DNA of 64,000 nucleotides from Paracoccus aestuariivivens (GTDB taxonomy: Bacteria; Pseudomonadota; Alphaproteobacteria; Rhodobacterales; Rhodobacteraceae), in contig NZ_WMIE01000008.1 of NCBI RefSeq assembly GCF_009711225.1, forward strand, positions 62,001-126,000. Reading direction: 5' to 3'. The position numbers and the translations under genes were made by a program. The notes beneath the pieces were generated by a model. That model had not been told where the DNA came from. It did not search any database and worked only from the letters and a program-made list of their open reading frames with translations. This document shows, piece after piece, positions 26,055-35,794 of this stretch. How positions within the stretch are numbered: position 1 is the first letter of the stretch; every line of letters begins with the position of its first letter.

Positions 26055-27137
26055 ATGACCCTGCCGCCCAGAAACCCGGATCAGATCCTGCGTGCCCGTG
26101 GCGCTGATACCCGCCCCGCAGGAAGGTTCGAGCCTTACCAGAGCAGTCGCGAGCATGATGGCTGGGACATCCCCGAGGATCAGGGTATTCTGCGGACCGA
26201 GGTCGCAAACGAGCGGGCGCGATCCATCATCGCCCGCAACAACTCGCCCGATATTCCGTTTGACCGGTCGGTCAACCCATATCGGGGCTGTGAGCATGGT
26301 TGCATTTACTGCTTCGCGCGTCCTAGCCATGCCTATCTGGGGCTATCGCCGGGGCTGGATTTCGAAACCAAACTGACCGCCAAACCGAACGCCCCCGAGC
26401 TTCTCGCGGCCGAGATCGGTCGCCCCAGCTATGCGGTTGCTCCGATTGCCTTTGGAACAAATACCGATCCCTATCAGCCACTTGAAGCCAAGATGGGCAT
26501 CATGCGCGGCTGTCTTGAGGTTCTGTCGGCGTGGAACCATCCGCTGAGTCTGGTGACGCGAGGGGCGACGGTCCTGCGCGATGTCGCGCTGCTGTCCGAG
26601 ATGGCGGCCCGTCGTCTGGTCAGTACCGGAGTTTCGATCACCACATTGGACGCCGATCTGGCCCGCAAACTTGAACCGCGCGCGCCTGCTCCGGCGACAC
26701 GATTGCGGATGGTCGAAGCATTGGCAAAAGCCAGAGTACCTGTCCGCGTGATCGCCGCGCCGATGATCCCCGTTCTGAACGAATACGAGATGGAGCGGAT
26801 CTTGCAGGCCGCGCGTGATGCGGGCGCTAATTCGGCCAGCATGATTCCGATCCGACTGCCGCTCGAGGTCGCGCCATTGTTCAGGGATTGGCTTGAACGT
26901 CACCATCCCGGCAAGGCCGAACATGTGATGTCGCGGATCAGGGCGATGCGGGGCGGGCGGGATAACGATCCGCGATTCGGTGCACGGATGCGCGGCGAGG
27001 GGGTCGAGGCCGATCTGTTACACCAGCGGTTCCGACTGGCTCGCCGCCGTCTGGGCCTTGAGCGCGAGCCTCCGGTTCTGGATTGCAGCCTGTTCGGCCC
27101 GCCGCCCCGTGCCGGAGATCAACTGTCGCTGTTCTAG
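26055..27137 (+). CDS. PA0069 family radical SAM protein
   Basis: 360-residue radical SAM protein of the SplB-like/PA0069 group. The 4Fe-4S motif CEHGCIYCFARPSHAYLG has CxxxCxxC. Conserved elements NPYRGCEHGCIYC, FGTNTDPYQPLE and GVSITTLDADLARKLEPRAP follow. The group is widespread and distantly related to spore photoproduct lyase, but no reaction is established. ATG 26055 gives the typical family start (PPRNPDQILRARGADTRPAGRFE). Confidence 0.93.
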   Translation: MTLPPRNPDQILRARGADTRPAGRFEPYQSSREHDGWDIPEDQGILRTEVANERARSIIARNNSPDIPFDRSVNPYRGCEHGCIYCFARPSHAYLGLSPGLDFETKLTAKPNAPELLAAEIGRPSYAVAPIAFGTNTDPYQPLEAKMGIMRGCLEVLSAWNHPLSLVTRGATVLRDVALLSEMAARRLVSTGVSITTLDADLARKLEPRAPAPATRLRMVEALAKARVPVRVIAAPMIPVLNEYEMERILQAARDAGANSASMIPIRLPLEVAPLFRDWLERHHPGKAEHVMSRIRAMRGGRDNDPRFGARMRGEGVEADLLHQRFRLARRRLGLEREPPVLDCSLFGPPPRAGDQLSLF

Positions 27138-27262
27138 CCGTCGGGAACCGAAATTGGCCGTTCCCTGACGCGCTGCCGCCAAGGCGGGCCGAAAAGCGCA
27201 TACCACAGGACAGTCCGGTCACGCGCGTCGTCGGGCTGTGGTCGAACCACTTTCTCGATGAC
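27138..27262. other. Gap between convergent radical SAM and bmt genes, with a weak hairpin
   Basis: 125 bases. GGGAAC (27143-27148) and GTTCCC (27160-27165) can pair just past the radical SAM stop, without a T run. Nothing else recognised. Confidence 0.35.
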
Positions 27263-28219
27263 TTAGCGGTCGGCCATCGCGCCGGCAATCCGCGATGAGA
27301 TCGTCTCGGTCGACGGGCGCCCGCCGGATACGCGATTGATGAGTGCTTCATGCATTGCCGCCAGATGTACGGGCGTTGTTCCACAGCAACCACCGATAAT
27401 GCGGACGCCCATATCGCGGGCCAGAACAGCGAATTCGGCCATTACTTCGGGCGTGCCATCATAGATCAGCCCGCCATCCTGAAAACGCGGCACACCGGCA
27501 TTCGGTTTGGCGATCAACGGACGCTCGGAACCCGCCGCGGAAAAACCCGAGATCGCCAGCAGCAATTCGGCCGGACCGGTACCGCAATTCGCGCCGTAAG
27601 CGATCGGGGGATGGGGCAGGCGTTCGACCAGCGTGGCGAGTTGCGGAGGACTGACGCCCATGATGCTGCGGCCACCGGGTTCGAAACTCATCATGCCGCA
27701 CCAGGGCAGGCCAACCGCTTGCGCAGCGCGGGCGGCGGCACGTAGTTCCTCGACTGCGCTGACCGTCTCGATCCACAGGATGTCGACGCCGCCTTCTTTC
27801 AGCGCTTCGGCTTGCTCGGTGAACAGTCGGGTCGCCTCGGCTTCGGTCAGACGACCAACGGGAGCCATGATCTCGCCGGTCGGCCCGATCGAGCCTGCGA
27901 CGATGACCGGACGATCTGCCTCGGCCACCGTCTCGCGGGCAAGGCGGGCAGCGGCGTGATTGATGCTGGCGACACGTCCCTCGGCGCCGGACAGGCGCAA
28001 TCGGCTGGCATTTGCCCCGAAGCTGTTGGTCAAGATCATGTCCGCGCCTGCGGCGATCATCTGGCGATGCAATTCGCGCACGCGGTCAGGATGGCTTTCG
28101 CACCACAGATCGGGGGCGTCGCCGGGGGCAAGGCCCATATTGTAAAGATTGGTCCCGGTCGCGCCATCGGCCAATAGCCAAGGGCGGTCGCCGAGCAACC
28201 GGGACAAGGGGTCCGTCAT
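27263..28219 (-). CDS. bmt: Homocysteine S-methyltransferase family protein (betaine-homocysteine methyltransferase-like)
   Basis: 318-residue zinc methyltransferase of the homocysteine S-methyltransferase fold (Pfam S-methyl_trans), which makes methionine from homocysteine with betaine, S-methylmethionine or dimethylsulfoniopropionate-type donors. N-terminal LLADGATGTNLYNMGLAPGDAPDLW, zinc ligands in YGANCGTGP and GGCCGTTPVHLAAM, and ILTNSFGANASRL. The start ATG 28219 was chosen over an upstream codon. The gene follows trpS by 69 bases. The methyl donor cannot be told from sequence; the symbol reflects the name commonly used in this group. Confidence 0.85.
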   Translation of the reverse strand: MTDPLSRLLGDRPWLLADGATGTNLYNMGLAPGDAPDLWCESHPDRVRELHRQMIAAGADMILTNSFGANASRLRLSGAEGRVASINHAAARLARETVAEADRPVIVAGSIGPTGEIMAPVGRLTEAEATRLFTEQAEALKEGGVDILWIETVSAVEELRAAARAAQAVGLPWCGMMSFEPGGRSIMGVSPPQLATLVERLPHPPIAYGANCGTGPAELLLAISGFSAAGSERPLIAKPNAGVPRFQDGGLIYDGTPEVMAEFAVLARDMGVRIIGGCCGTTPVHLAAMHEALINRVSGGRPSTETISSRIAGAMADR

Positions 28220-28238
28220 TGTCCTATCCGTTCTCGCA

Positions 28239-28261
28239 CGGGATGATGCTAGCACATCCCG
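28239..28261. other. Stem-loop between trpS and bmt
   Basis: CGGGATG (28239-28245) pairs with CATCCCG (28255-28261), with an inner self-complementary TGCTAGCA. It sits in the 69 bases between trpS and bmt on the minus strand. No T run follows, so it is a weak terminator or processing/stability element; it is not a recognisable SAM-sensing riboswitch. Confidence 0.4.
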
Positions 28262-28288
28262 CGCGGAAAAGCCTGATTTTCTTACCGC

Positions 28289-29308
28289 TTAGCGCGAACG
28301 GATCATGCCCATGATTTCTTTGGTGCGCTCGACGATAGGCTGTGCGATCGCTGCGGCCTGATCCGCACCGCGTCCCATGATTCGGTCGATCTCGGCAGGG
28401 TCGGCCATGAACTGGGTCATCTTCGCGGTGATCGGGGCCATCGTTTCCACGGCAACCTCGGCCAAAGCGGGCTTGAACGCACCGAAACCTTGCCCTTCGA
28501 AGCGGGCCAGAACCTGATCGGCGGTTTCGCCGGTCAGTGCGGCAAAGATGTTCACAAGGTTGCGGGCTTCGGGACGGTCTTTCAGGCCGTCCATCGTTCC
28601 CGGCAGCGGCTCGGCATCGGTGCGCGCCTTGCGGATCTTTTGCGCGATGGCGTCGGCATCGTCGGTCAGGTTGATCCGTGCCGCGTCCGAGGGGTCGGAT
28701 TTCGACATCTTCTTGCTGCCGTCACGCAGAGACATGACGCGGGTCGCCGTCCCTTCGATCAGCGGCTGCGTGATCGGGAAGAACTCGGTGTTATAGTCAT
28801 GGTTGAACTTCGTCGCGATGTCGCGGGTCAATTCCAGATGCTGCTTCTGGTCCTCGCCGACCGGAACGGCGGTGGCGTGATAGGCGAGAATGTCGGCTGC
28901 CATCAACGAGGGGTAGGCCAGCAATCCAAGACTGGAGTTCTCGCTGTTCTTGCCCGCCTTGTCCTTGAACTGGGTCATCCGGTACATCCAGCCGACCCGT
29001 GCAACGGTATTGAACAGCCATGCCAGTTCGGCATGCTGGGCAACCTGACTTTGGTTGAACAGGATCGAAACCTCGGGGTCCACGCCCGAGGCCAGGAAAG
29101 CGGCTGCGACTTCGCGTGTATTGTGACGCAGCTTCTCGGGGTCTTGCCAGACAGTGATGGCATGCAGGTCGACAACGCAGTAAATCGTCTCAGAGCCTTT
29201 GCCCTGATATTCGGCGAAACGTTTCAGCGCGCCCAGATAATTCCCCAGCGTCAAGCCGCCCGAGGGCTGGATGCCGGAGAAAATGCGCGGAGCGAAGCTC
29301 GTGGTCAT
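28289..29308 (-). CDS. trpS: Tryptophanyl-tRNA synthetase
   Basis: 339-residue class I synthetase charging tRNA-Trp. The HIGH-type motif is [14 protein letters not shown] near residue 15 (TLGN form, as in other bacterial TrpRS), and the KMSKS motif is [14 protein letters not shown]. Intermediate landmarks are [11 protein letters not shown] and [26 protein letters not shown] 29308 is the family-like start; the divergent rhomboid-like gene begins 87 bases away. Confidence 0.97.
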   Translation of the reverse strand: MTTSFAPRIFSGIQPSGGLTLGNYLGALKRFAEYQGKGSETIYCVVDLHAITVWQDPEKLRHNTREVAAAFLASGVDPEVSILFNQSQVAQHAELAWLFNTVARVGWMYRMTQFKDKAGKNSENSSLGLLAYPSLMAADILAYHATAVPVGEDQKQHLELTRDIATKFNHDYNTEFFPITQPLIEGTATRVMSLRDGSKKMSKSDPSDAARINLTDDADAIAQKIRKARTDAEPLPGTMDGLKDRPEARNLVNIFAALTGETADQVLARFEGQGFGAFKPALAEVAVETMAPITAKMTQFMADPAEIDRIMGRGADQAAAIAQPIVERTKEIMGMIRSR

Positions 29309-29395
29309 GGCACTACCTGCTTGGAAAATCCCGGAGGCTGGCTTACCCGTTGACCCGTCCGGGCGCAACCGCCCAAGCTAAGGATGAGGAAGACG

Positions 29396-30109
29396 ATGCG
29401 CCCCGGTTACGACGAATCCCCGCTCAATCCCGTTCCTGCCGTGGTATGGGCATTGGTTCTGCCCATGATCGCCTGCGAGGCGGTCTTCGGTCTGGCGCAG
29501 ATCGGCTTTGTCGGTGGAAATGCACCGGGGGCGGGGTTGGCCATGCGTCAGGTCGCCGCCGAGCGCACCGCCTTCATCCCCGAGATGGTCCTGCAGCTAT
29601 GGCAGATGCGGACGATCATCTTCGACCAAAGCTGGCGTATCCTGACCTATTCCTTCGTGCATCTGTCGCTGATGCATGCGGTTTTTGTCATTGTCTTTTG
29701 TTTGGCACTTGGAAACCTGATCGCGAACCAGTTCCGGACCTGGGCTGTGCTTGCCTTGTTCTTCGGTTCGTCAGTCGGAGCGGCGCTGATCTACACCCTG
29801 TTCGCAGGGCTTTTCCCGCAGTTCCGGTTTCAACCGCTGATCGGCGGATACCCTGCGGTCTACGGGTTTGTCGGCGCTTTTACTTTTCTGCTGTGGACGC
29901 GGCTTGGTCAGGAAAATGCCAACCGGCTACGGGCTTTCACGCTGATCGGGATGCTGCTGGCGTTCCAGCTGGTCTTTGGTGTGATCTTTCAGGACGGCAA
30001 TACGACATGGATCGCCGAAATCGCCGGTTTCTGTACCGGTTTTCTGATGTCGTTCGTGCTGGTCCCGGGCGGGATCGCCCGGGTCATGCAACAGATCCGT
30101 CAACGCTGA
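29396..30109 (+). CDS. Rhomboid-family membrane protein, apparently catalytically dead
   Basis: 237-residue six-helix membrane protein with the rhomboid layout: WRILTYSFVHLSLMHAVFVIVFCLALGN corresponds to the WR loop and helix 2. The serine of the GxSG motif in helix 4 is absent: the site reads GGYPAVYGFVGAF (about residues 149-161). The helix 6 histidine is also absent: WIAEIAGFCTG has Glu208 where active enzymes have His. It is therefore a pseudoprotease by sequence. Start 29396 has GAGGA at good spacing; ATG 29384 is an alternative. The gene overlaps the 3' end of convergent murJ by 10 bases. Confidence 0.82.
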   Translation: MRPGYDESPLNPVPAVVWALVLPMIACEAVFGLAQIGFVGGNAPGAGLAMRQVAAERTAFIPEMVLQLWQMRTIIFDQSWRILTYSFVHLSLMHAVFVIVFCLALGNLIANQFRTWAVLALFFGSSVGAALIYTLFAGLFPQFRFQPLIGGYPAVYGFVGAFTFLLWTRLGQENANRLRAFTLIGMLLAFQLVFGVIFQDGNTTWIAEIAGFCTGFLMSFVLVPGGIARVMQQIRQR

Positions 30110-31644
30110 CGCTTGAAGCCTGCCCTCAGGTCCGAGGGGCGCACAGCCCCAAGGACGATGGCCGAGATCGCATAGGTTGCCATTCCCGCCACCACCAGAA
30201 TGATCAGCGCAAGATAACGTGTGCCGGATTGGTAAAGCATATCGCTCAGCACAGTCGTCGTGGCCCAGATCCCAACCCCCATGATGGCCGAGGCAAGGAC
30301 GATGCGGGGCAGGCGGTGGCGCAGCCTCTCGTCCAGACGGGCGGCCTCGCCAAAGGCGCGCGTGCCGCGCCATAGCTGCGCTGCCATGGTCCAACCCGCA
30401 ATCGTTGTTCCCCAAGCTGCTGCCGAGAAGCCGATGAACGGAGCCAGCCCCAAAGCCAGAGCCGCGTTCACCACCATCGACCAGACCGCAAAGCGGAACG
30501 GGCTGCGGGTGTCCTCGCGGGCGAAGTAGAGCGGTTGCAGGACCTTCTGCAGAACGAATGCCGGAAGCCCTAGACCATAGATCGCCAATGCCAGAGCGGT
30601 CGGGCCGACATCAGCCTCAAGGAAGGCGCCGCGTTTGAACAGGACCGAAATCAGGGGATAGCTTGCCATCACCAGCGCGACAGCGGCGGGGATGGTCAGG
30701 AACAGAGCGAACTCGGTTGCGCGATTATAGGCGTGGCGGCCACCGTCGGTGTCTCCGGCTTTCAGGCGGCGCGAGATATCAGGCAGCAGCACGATCCCGA
30801 TGGCGATGCCGACAACGCCCAGCGGAAGCTGGTATAGCCGGTCGGCATTGGTCAACCATGCGATGGCCCCGTCATAGAACGAACCGACCTGACGCCCGAC
30901 CAGCAGGTTGATCTGGACAACGCCGCCGGCCAGAACGGCAGGCGCGGCCACGGCAAGAAGACGCCTCATGTCAGGCGAAAGCCGTGGGCGGCGAAGCCGC
31001 AAGGGAAATCCCATGCGCTTTGCGGCCCACCACACCGTTGCCAGTTGCGCCAGACCCGAGATCGGCGTGGACCAGGCCATCGCCTTGCCCATATCCCAAC
31101 CGTTCCGGTCGGCCAGCAGCATCGCCGCAATCAGGATGAAGTTCATCAGGACCGGCGCTGCCGCCGCGGCGATGAACCGGCCGCCTGCATTCAGCAATCC
31201 CGACAGCAGTGCCGTCAACGAGATGAACAGGATATAGGGGAAGCAGATCCGGCCATAGATCACCGCCAGACCGAAGCGCTCGTCTCCCTCAAAGCCTGCC
31301 GCCATCGCAAGGACCAGCCATGGCATCAGCAGATGCGCAATCAGCGAGACGACCAGAACGACCGTGAACAGTCCCGAAAACGCTTCTTCGGCGAAGCCTT
31401 TCGGATTGTCATTTGCTTCGAGCCGTTTGGCAAACATCGGAACGAAAGCGGTGTTGAACGCACCCTCGGCGAAGAAGCGGCGGAACATGTTTGGCAGGGT
31501 GAAGGCCACGATATAGGCCTGCGCCACCGGGCCAGTGCCCAGATAGGCTGCAATCATCACATCGCGGATAAAGCCGACAACGCGGCTTGCCAGCGTCCAG
31601 GCTCCGACCGAGAGGAAGCCCCGGATTAGTCTGATCGGTTGCAT
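30100..31644 (-). CDS. murJ: Lipid II flippase MurJ
   Basis: 514-residue MATE/MviN-type inner-membrane protein with about 14 helices, flipping lipid II to the periplasm for peptidoglycan synthesis. Conserved landmarks are SVGAWTLASRVVGFIRDVMIAAYLG, FRRFFAEGAFNTAFVPMF (the FAEGAF motif), LNAGGRFIAAAAAPVLMN and PLGVVGIAIGIVLLPDISR. It is 18 bases downstream of glnD on the same strand, a common pairing in alphaproteobacteria. Confidence 0.96.
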   Translation of the reverse strand: MQPIRLIRGFLSVGAWTLASRVVGFIRDVMIAAYLGTGPVAQAYIVAFTLPNMFRRFFAEGAFNTAFVPMFAKRLEANDNPKGFAEEAFSGLFTVVLVVSLIAHLLMPWLVLAMAAGFEGDERFGLAVIYGRICFPYILFISLTALLSGLLNAGGRFIAAAAAPVLMNFILIAAMLLADRNGWDMGKAMAWSTPISGLAQLATVWWAAKRMGFPLRLRRPRLSPDMRRLLAVAAPAVLAGGVVQINLLVGRQVGSFYDGAIAWLTNADRLYQLPLGVVGIAIGIVLLPDISRRLKAGDTDGGRHAYNRATEFALFLTIPAAVALVMASYPLISVLFKRGAFLEADVGPTALALAIYGLGLPAFVLQKVLQPLYFAREDTRSPFRFAVWSMVVNAALALGLAPFIGFSAAAWGTTIAGWTMAAQLWRGTRAFGEAARLDERLRHRLPRIVLASAIMGVGIWATTTVLSDMLYQSGTRYLALIILVVAGMATYAISAIVLGAVRPSDLRAGFKRQR

Positions 31645-31662
31645 TCTGTACTTTCCGTGATC

Positions 31663-34473
31663 TCAGAACGAGCCGCCAAGGACCCGCTGGGCTTTCTCGG
31701 CGCGCTCGGTTCCGTCCTTGATCGCCTGTTGCAGCTTCTTGCTGAGCGCCTCGCGCTTTTGCGGTTGGTGCAGCTTCAGCCCGAACATGTCCTTGACGTA
31801 GAAGGTGTCGACCACCTGCGCCCCGAAGGTCGCGATCACCGCGCTGGCAATCTGGATGTGGTTGTCGGCCAAGGTACGGGTCAGGTCGTAAAGCAGTCCG
31901 GGACGGTCTCGGGTGTCCACCTCGATGACGGTGTAGACATCGGATGCCTCGTTGTCGAAGGTGATGTGGGTCGGGAAGCGGAAGGCGCTGTCGCGCTTTT
32001 TCGGCTTGTCGCGTCCCGCCAAGGCCTCGCGCGGGACGACCTCGCCACCCAGCGTGCGTTCGATCATCTTGCGCAGGCGGGGCAGACGTTCTGCGTCATA
32101 GGGGTGGCCGTCGCTGTCTTGCAGCCAGAACACGGCCGTCGCGAATCCGTCCTTGGTGGTATAGGTCCGCGCATCGACGATATTCGCGCCGACCAGTGCC
32201 AATGCCCCCGCAAGCCGCGAGAAGATGCCGGGATGGTCCGCCAGCACAAAGGCGGCGCTGGTCGCGTCGCGGTCCACATCCGGATGCAGGTCGATACGGA
32301 TTTCATCATCGGCCAGATCGCGCAACAGATCGGCAAATATGAACTGGGTGCCGGTCGAAAGGCTGGGCCAGTAATTCTCGTAATGCCGACCCAGTTCGCC
32401 CTTGATTGCCTTCGGTTCCCAGCCTTTGGCGGTCAAAAGATGCCTGAGCGAGCGCTTGGCCTCGCCGATGCGGCGGTCGCGGTTCAGATCCTCTAGGCCG
32501 TTCTTCAGTGCGCGTTCGGTCTCGCCGTGCAAGGTGCGCAGCAGTACCGCTTTCCAGTTGTTCCAAGTCCCCGGACCGACGCCGCGAATGTCGCAGACAG
32601 TCAAAACGGTCAGCAGATCCAGACGGCGGCTGGTTTTGACCAGCTTGGCAAAGTCACGCAGCGTTCGGGGGTCGGATATGTCGCGCTTTTGCGCGACGTC
32701 GGACATCAGAAGATGGTTCCGGATCAGCCATTCGATGGTTTCGATTTCGTCCGCTTCAAGGCCGAAACGGGTGCAGATGCGGCGCGCGAGACGTGCGCCA
32801 AGGATCGAGTGGTCTTCGGTCCGGCCCTTGCCGATATCGTGCAGCAGCACCGCCAGATAGATGACGCGGCGGTTGATCTTGCCCTTCATGATCCGGCTGA
32901 CCGTGGGCAGATCGTCGATCTCTTCGCCCCGCTCGATGGCGGACAGGGCCGCGACGCATTGGATCAGATGCTCGTCCACCGTGTAGTGGTGGTACACGTT
33001 GAACTGCATCATCGCGACGACCGGCGCGAATTCGGGGATGAAGGCCGCCAGAACGCCCAATTCGTTCATGCGCCGCAATGATCGTTCCGGATTGCCGTGC
33101 TTCAGCAGCAGATCCAGAAAGATCCGCACGGCCTCGGGGTCTTGGCGGACGCGGTCGTCGATCAGGTTCAGGTTGGCCGCAACCGCCCGCATCGCGTCGG
33201 GATGCAGCAGGATGCTGGTGCGCAAAGCCTCTTCGAACAGGCGCAGAATATTCAGCGGATCCGACAGGAACTGCTTTTCATCGACATAGTTCAGCCGCCC
33301 GCGATCCATCTTGAATCCGGGTTTGAAGCGCTTGCGGCGGCTGAAGATGCCGTTCAGCAGCGGAGCCTTGTAAAGATGGCGCGCCTCGAGCGCGACAAGG
33401 AACACCCGCGTCAACTCGCCGACGCGGGTCGCGTGGGTGAAATATTCCTGCATGAAGATCTCGACCGCGCGACGTCCGCCTTGATCGCGATACCCCATGG
33501 CCTTTGCGACCTCGACCTGCATGTCGAAGGTCAACTGGTCGCTGGGACGTCCGGCGATCAGGTGCATGTTGCAGCGAACCGCCCAGAGAAAATCCTCGGC
33601 CTGCCAGAATGTCAGGTGCTCTTCTTTGGTGAAAAAGCCCAGATCGACAAGTTCGACGGCGCGGTCGACGCGGTGGATGTATTTCGCGATCCAGTAAAGG
33701 GTTTGCAGGTCGCGAAGCCCGCCCTTGCCCTCTTTGACATTGGGCTCGAGAACGTAGCGCTGACCGCCCTGACGGCGGTGACGCTCGGCGCGTTCGGCCA
33801 GCTTTGCCTCGATGAATTCCGGTACGGATTTGTCGAAAAGCTCGGTCCAAAGACGCTCGCGCAGGGTTTCGGCCGTGGTCGCGTAGCCACAGACCAGACG
33901 ATGCTCCAGCAGGCTGGTGCGGATGGTGATATCGCCCGCGCCAAGGCGCAGGCAATCATCGACCGAGCGCGTCGACTGCCCGATCTTCAGCTTCAGATCC
34001 CACAGCATGTATAGCATCGATTCAACGACACTTTCGGCCCAGCCGCTGACCTTCCACGGTGTCAGGAACAGCAGATCGACATCCGATTGCGGGGCCATTT
34101 CTGCTCGCCCGTAACCGCCGATAGCCAGAACCGCCAGACGCTCGGCATCGGTCGGATTGGTCTGCGGGTGCAAGATCGTCGTCGCCACATGGTGGATTGC
34201 CACTACCGTGGCGTCCGTCAGGCTGGCAATGGCGCGAACTGTTTCACGCGCGGCACGGGGATGGGACTGGAAGCCCGCGACGATATCGGCCATCGCGCTG
34301 GTCCGTGCCTCGGAAAGGATCGCGACGGTCCGAGTGCGGATGGCGCGAGGCTCGGAAATCTGGCCCAGTTCGGACGTCAGATAGGGCAGGAACGTCTCGG
34401 GAGAGAAAAGGGAATGTGCTCCGGGCAGGGCCGGAGCACTTTGCGGAAGCTTTTCAGCAGTGGCGTCGTTCAA
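31663..34473 (-). CDS. glnD: Bifunctional PII uridylyltransferase/uridylyl-removing enzyme
   Basis: 936-residue GlnD, which senses glutamine and adds or removes UMP on PII proteins. Nucleotidyltransferase motif AIGGYGRAEMAPQSDVDLLFL near residue 115, GlnD/PII-UTase helical domain, HD-type hydrolase motif LAVLLHDIGKGRTEDHS, and two C-terminal ACT domains (FVLADHPGIFSRLAGALA and VIEVDTRDRPGLLYDLTR) are all present. The start is TTG at 34473, 2 bases after the preceding lipoprotein stop; the tight spacing supports it. Confidence 0.96.
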   Translation of the reverse strand: MNDATAEKLPQSAPALPGAHSLFSPETFLPYLTSELGQISEPRAIRTRTVAILSEARTSAMADIVAGFQSHPRAARETVRAIASLTDATVVAIHHVATTILHPQTNPTDAERLAVLAIGGYGRAEMAPQSDVDLLFLTPWKVSGWAESVVESMLYMLWDLKLKIGQSTRSVDDCLRLGAGDITIRTSLLEHRLVCGYATTAETLRERLWTELFDKSVPEFIEAKLAERAERHRRQGGQRYVLEPNVKEGKGGLRDLQTLYWIAKYIHRVDRAVELVDLGFFTKEEHLTFWQAEDFLWAVRCNMHLIAGRPSDQLTFDMQVEVAKAMGYRDQGGRRAVEIFMQEYFTHATRVGELTRVFLVALEARHLYKAPLLNGIFSRRKRFKPGFKMDRGRLNYVDEKQFLSDPLNILRLFEEALRTSILLHPDAMRAVAANLNLIDDRVRQDPEAVRIFLDLLLKHGNPERSLRRMNELGVLAAFIPEFAPVVAMMQFNVYHHYTVDEHLIQCVAALSAIERGEEIDDLPTVSRIMKGKINRRVIYLAVLLHDIGKGRTEDHSILGARLARRICTRFGLEADEIETIEWLIRNHLLMSDVAQKRDISDPRTLRDFAKLVKTSRRLDLLTVLTVCDIRGVGPGTWNNWKAVLLRTLHGETERALKNGLEDLNRDRRIGEAKRSLRHLLTAKGWEPKAIKGELGRHYENYWPSLSTGTQFIFADLLRDLADDEIRIDLHPDVDRDATSAAFVLADHPGIFSRLAGALALVGANIVDARTYTTKDGFATAVFWLQDSDGHPYDAERLPRLRKMIERTLGGEVVPREALAGRDKPKKRDSAFRFPTHITFDNEASDVYTVIEVDTRDRPGLLYDLTRTLADNHIQIASAVIATFGAQVVDTFYVKDMFGLKLHQPQKREALSKKLQQAIKDGTERAEKAQRVLGGSF

Positions 34474-34475
34474 AA

Positions 34476-35678
34476 TCAGAACCCGACTCCGCCAAAGCTT
34501 TTAGGCGCGGGATCAATGATTTCGACCCTGTTGTTGCGCACGGTGGCAATGGAAAGCGCCCGTTCATTGGTGCCGTCGCGCCGCAGGCGGAACGCTCCGG
34601 TGATGCCCTGGAAGCCTGCGTTCTGGGTCAGGCCTGCGGTGGTCAAAGCATTGCGTTTACCGGCGCGGGCAAGCGCGGCGATGGCTGCCACGCCGTCATA
34701 TCCCAGCGAGCCCAGTTCATGCGGAGCCTCGCCGTAGGCGGCGCGATAGCGTTGGTCGAATTGCGGTTTCAAGCGGTGGTCGGGCAGGGCGAACCAGCCG
34801 CCCTGAACGCCGCGCAGGGACAGGCGCGACGCGGGCTGATCCCAGCGGGTCAGGCCCATCATCTGCACCGTGGCTGAGGTAATCCCTGAATCGGCCAGTG
34901 AATCCGTCAGATAGGGCAGCACAGCGCCTTGGTTGGCGGTCATGAAAATCGCATCGACATTGCCTGATTGCGCTGCCTGGCGGATGTTCGGGACGACTTC
35001 GTCGATGCCCTGTTGCGACAGCGCGTGGTTCGCGACGCCCGCAACCGTGCCGCGGTTGCGTTGGATGGCCTGCTGGATCGCGCGCGAGCCGATTTGTCCC
35101 GCGGCGTCATCCTCGGCCACGACCAGAATGCGGCGCTTGCCGTTCTTGACCGAGTATTTCGCCAGCCGGTCGGCCGTGTTGGCAAAGGTCGTGCCCAGTA
35201 CGAAAACGTTGCCGCCAGCAATATCGGCGTTGTTCGAGAACGAGATCACGTTCACGCCGCGCGGGGCCATCGCAAGTCCCACGGCATTGGCGGATTCCGC
35301 AAACAACGGTCCAAGGATAATCTTGGCTCCCTCGTCGACGGCCTGATTGGCCTTGGCGACCGCCGTGCCGGGATCCTGGCCGGAATCGTAGATCCGCAGG
35401 TCGATCGTGGCGCCCTGCGCGTCGGCAGCAGCCATCTTGGCGGAATTCGTCAGCGACCGCGCAAGCCAGTCAAGATCGCCGCTTCCAGCGCCACCGGGGA
35501 CCAGCATTGCAACCGGAACGGGTTTCGAAGGGTCGATCATCTGGCCCGTCGAGGGGCCCGAGGTGGCCGTCGCGATCGGCTCGCAAGCGGTCAGGAACAT
35601 GGCCGATGCGAAGGCTGTGATACAGGCGAGTGGACGGCGCAAACCGAAGCTGCCGTGGCTCGAAGTCGTGACGGTCAT
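34476..35678 (-). CDS. Penicillin-binding protein activator, LpoA-like lipoprotein
   Basis: 400-residue lipoprotein with a type I periplasmic-binding fold. The N terminus has a signal helix and lipobox (ITAFASAMFLTAC, Cys about residue 32), then PVPVAMLVPGGAGSGDLDWLARS, GAKIILGPLFAESANAV and ELGSLGYDGVAAIAALAR. The E. coli LpoA activates PBP1a from the outer membrane; this shorter form keeps only the C-terminal-type domain. It is divergent from rsmI, exactly as lpoA and rsmI are in E. coli, which supports the call. Confidence 0.87.
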   Translation of the reverse strand: MTVTTSSHGSFGLRRPLACITAFASAMFLTACEPIATATSGPSTGQMIDPSKPVPVAMLVPGGAGSGDLDWLARSLTNSAKMAAADAQGATIDLRIYDSGQDPGTAVAKANQAVDEGAKIILGPLFAESANAVGLAMAPRGVNVISFSNNADIAGGNVFVLGTTFANTADRLAKYSVKNGKRRILVVAEDDAAGQIGSRAIQQAIQRNRGTVAGVANHALSQQGIDEVVPNIRQAAQSGNVDAIFMTANQGAVLPYLTDSLADSGITSATVQMMGLTRWDQPASRLSLRGVQGGWFALPDHRLKPQFDQRYRAAYGEAPHELGSLGYDGVAAIAALARAGKRNALTTAGLTQNAGFQGITGAFRLRRDGTNERALSIATVRNNRVEIIDPAPKSFGGVGF

Positions 35679-35794
35679 GGCATGATTCCCTGTTGCTGCG
35701 GGCTGGGGGTGTTAACCTTGGCAGGTTATTGTCATATCGGGGGCTTGGCAACGTGCCGGAGTGGCGCAGCTGGCAATCGGAAAGGGCTGATCGG

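Noticed and set aside
28220-28288. SAM or SAH riboswitch before the methionine-forming methyltransferase
   Set aside because: The 69-base gap holds only one simple stem-loop and lacks pseudoknot or core sequences of those classes.
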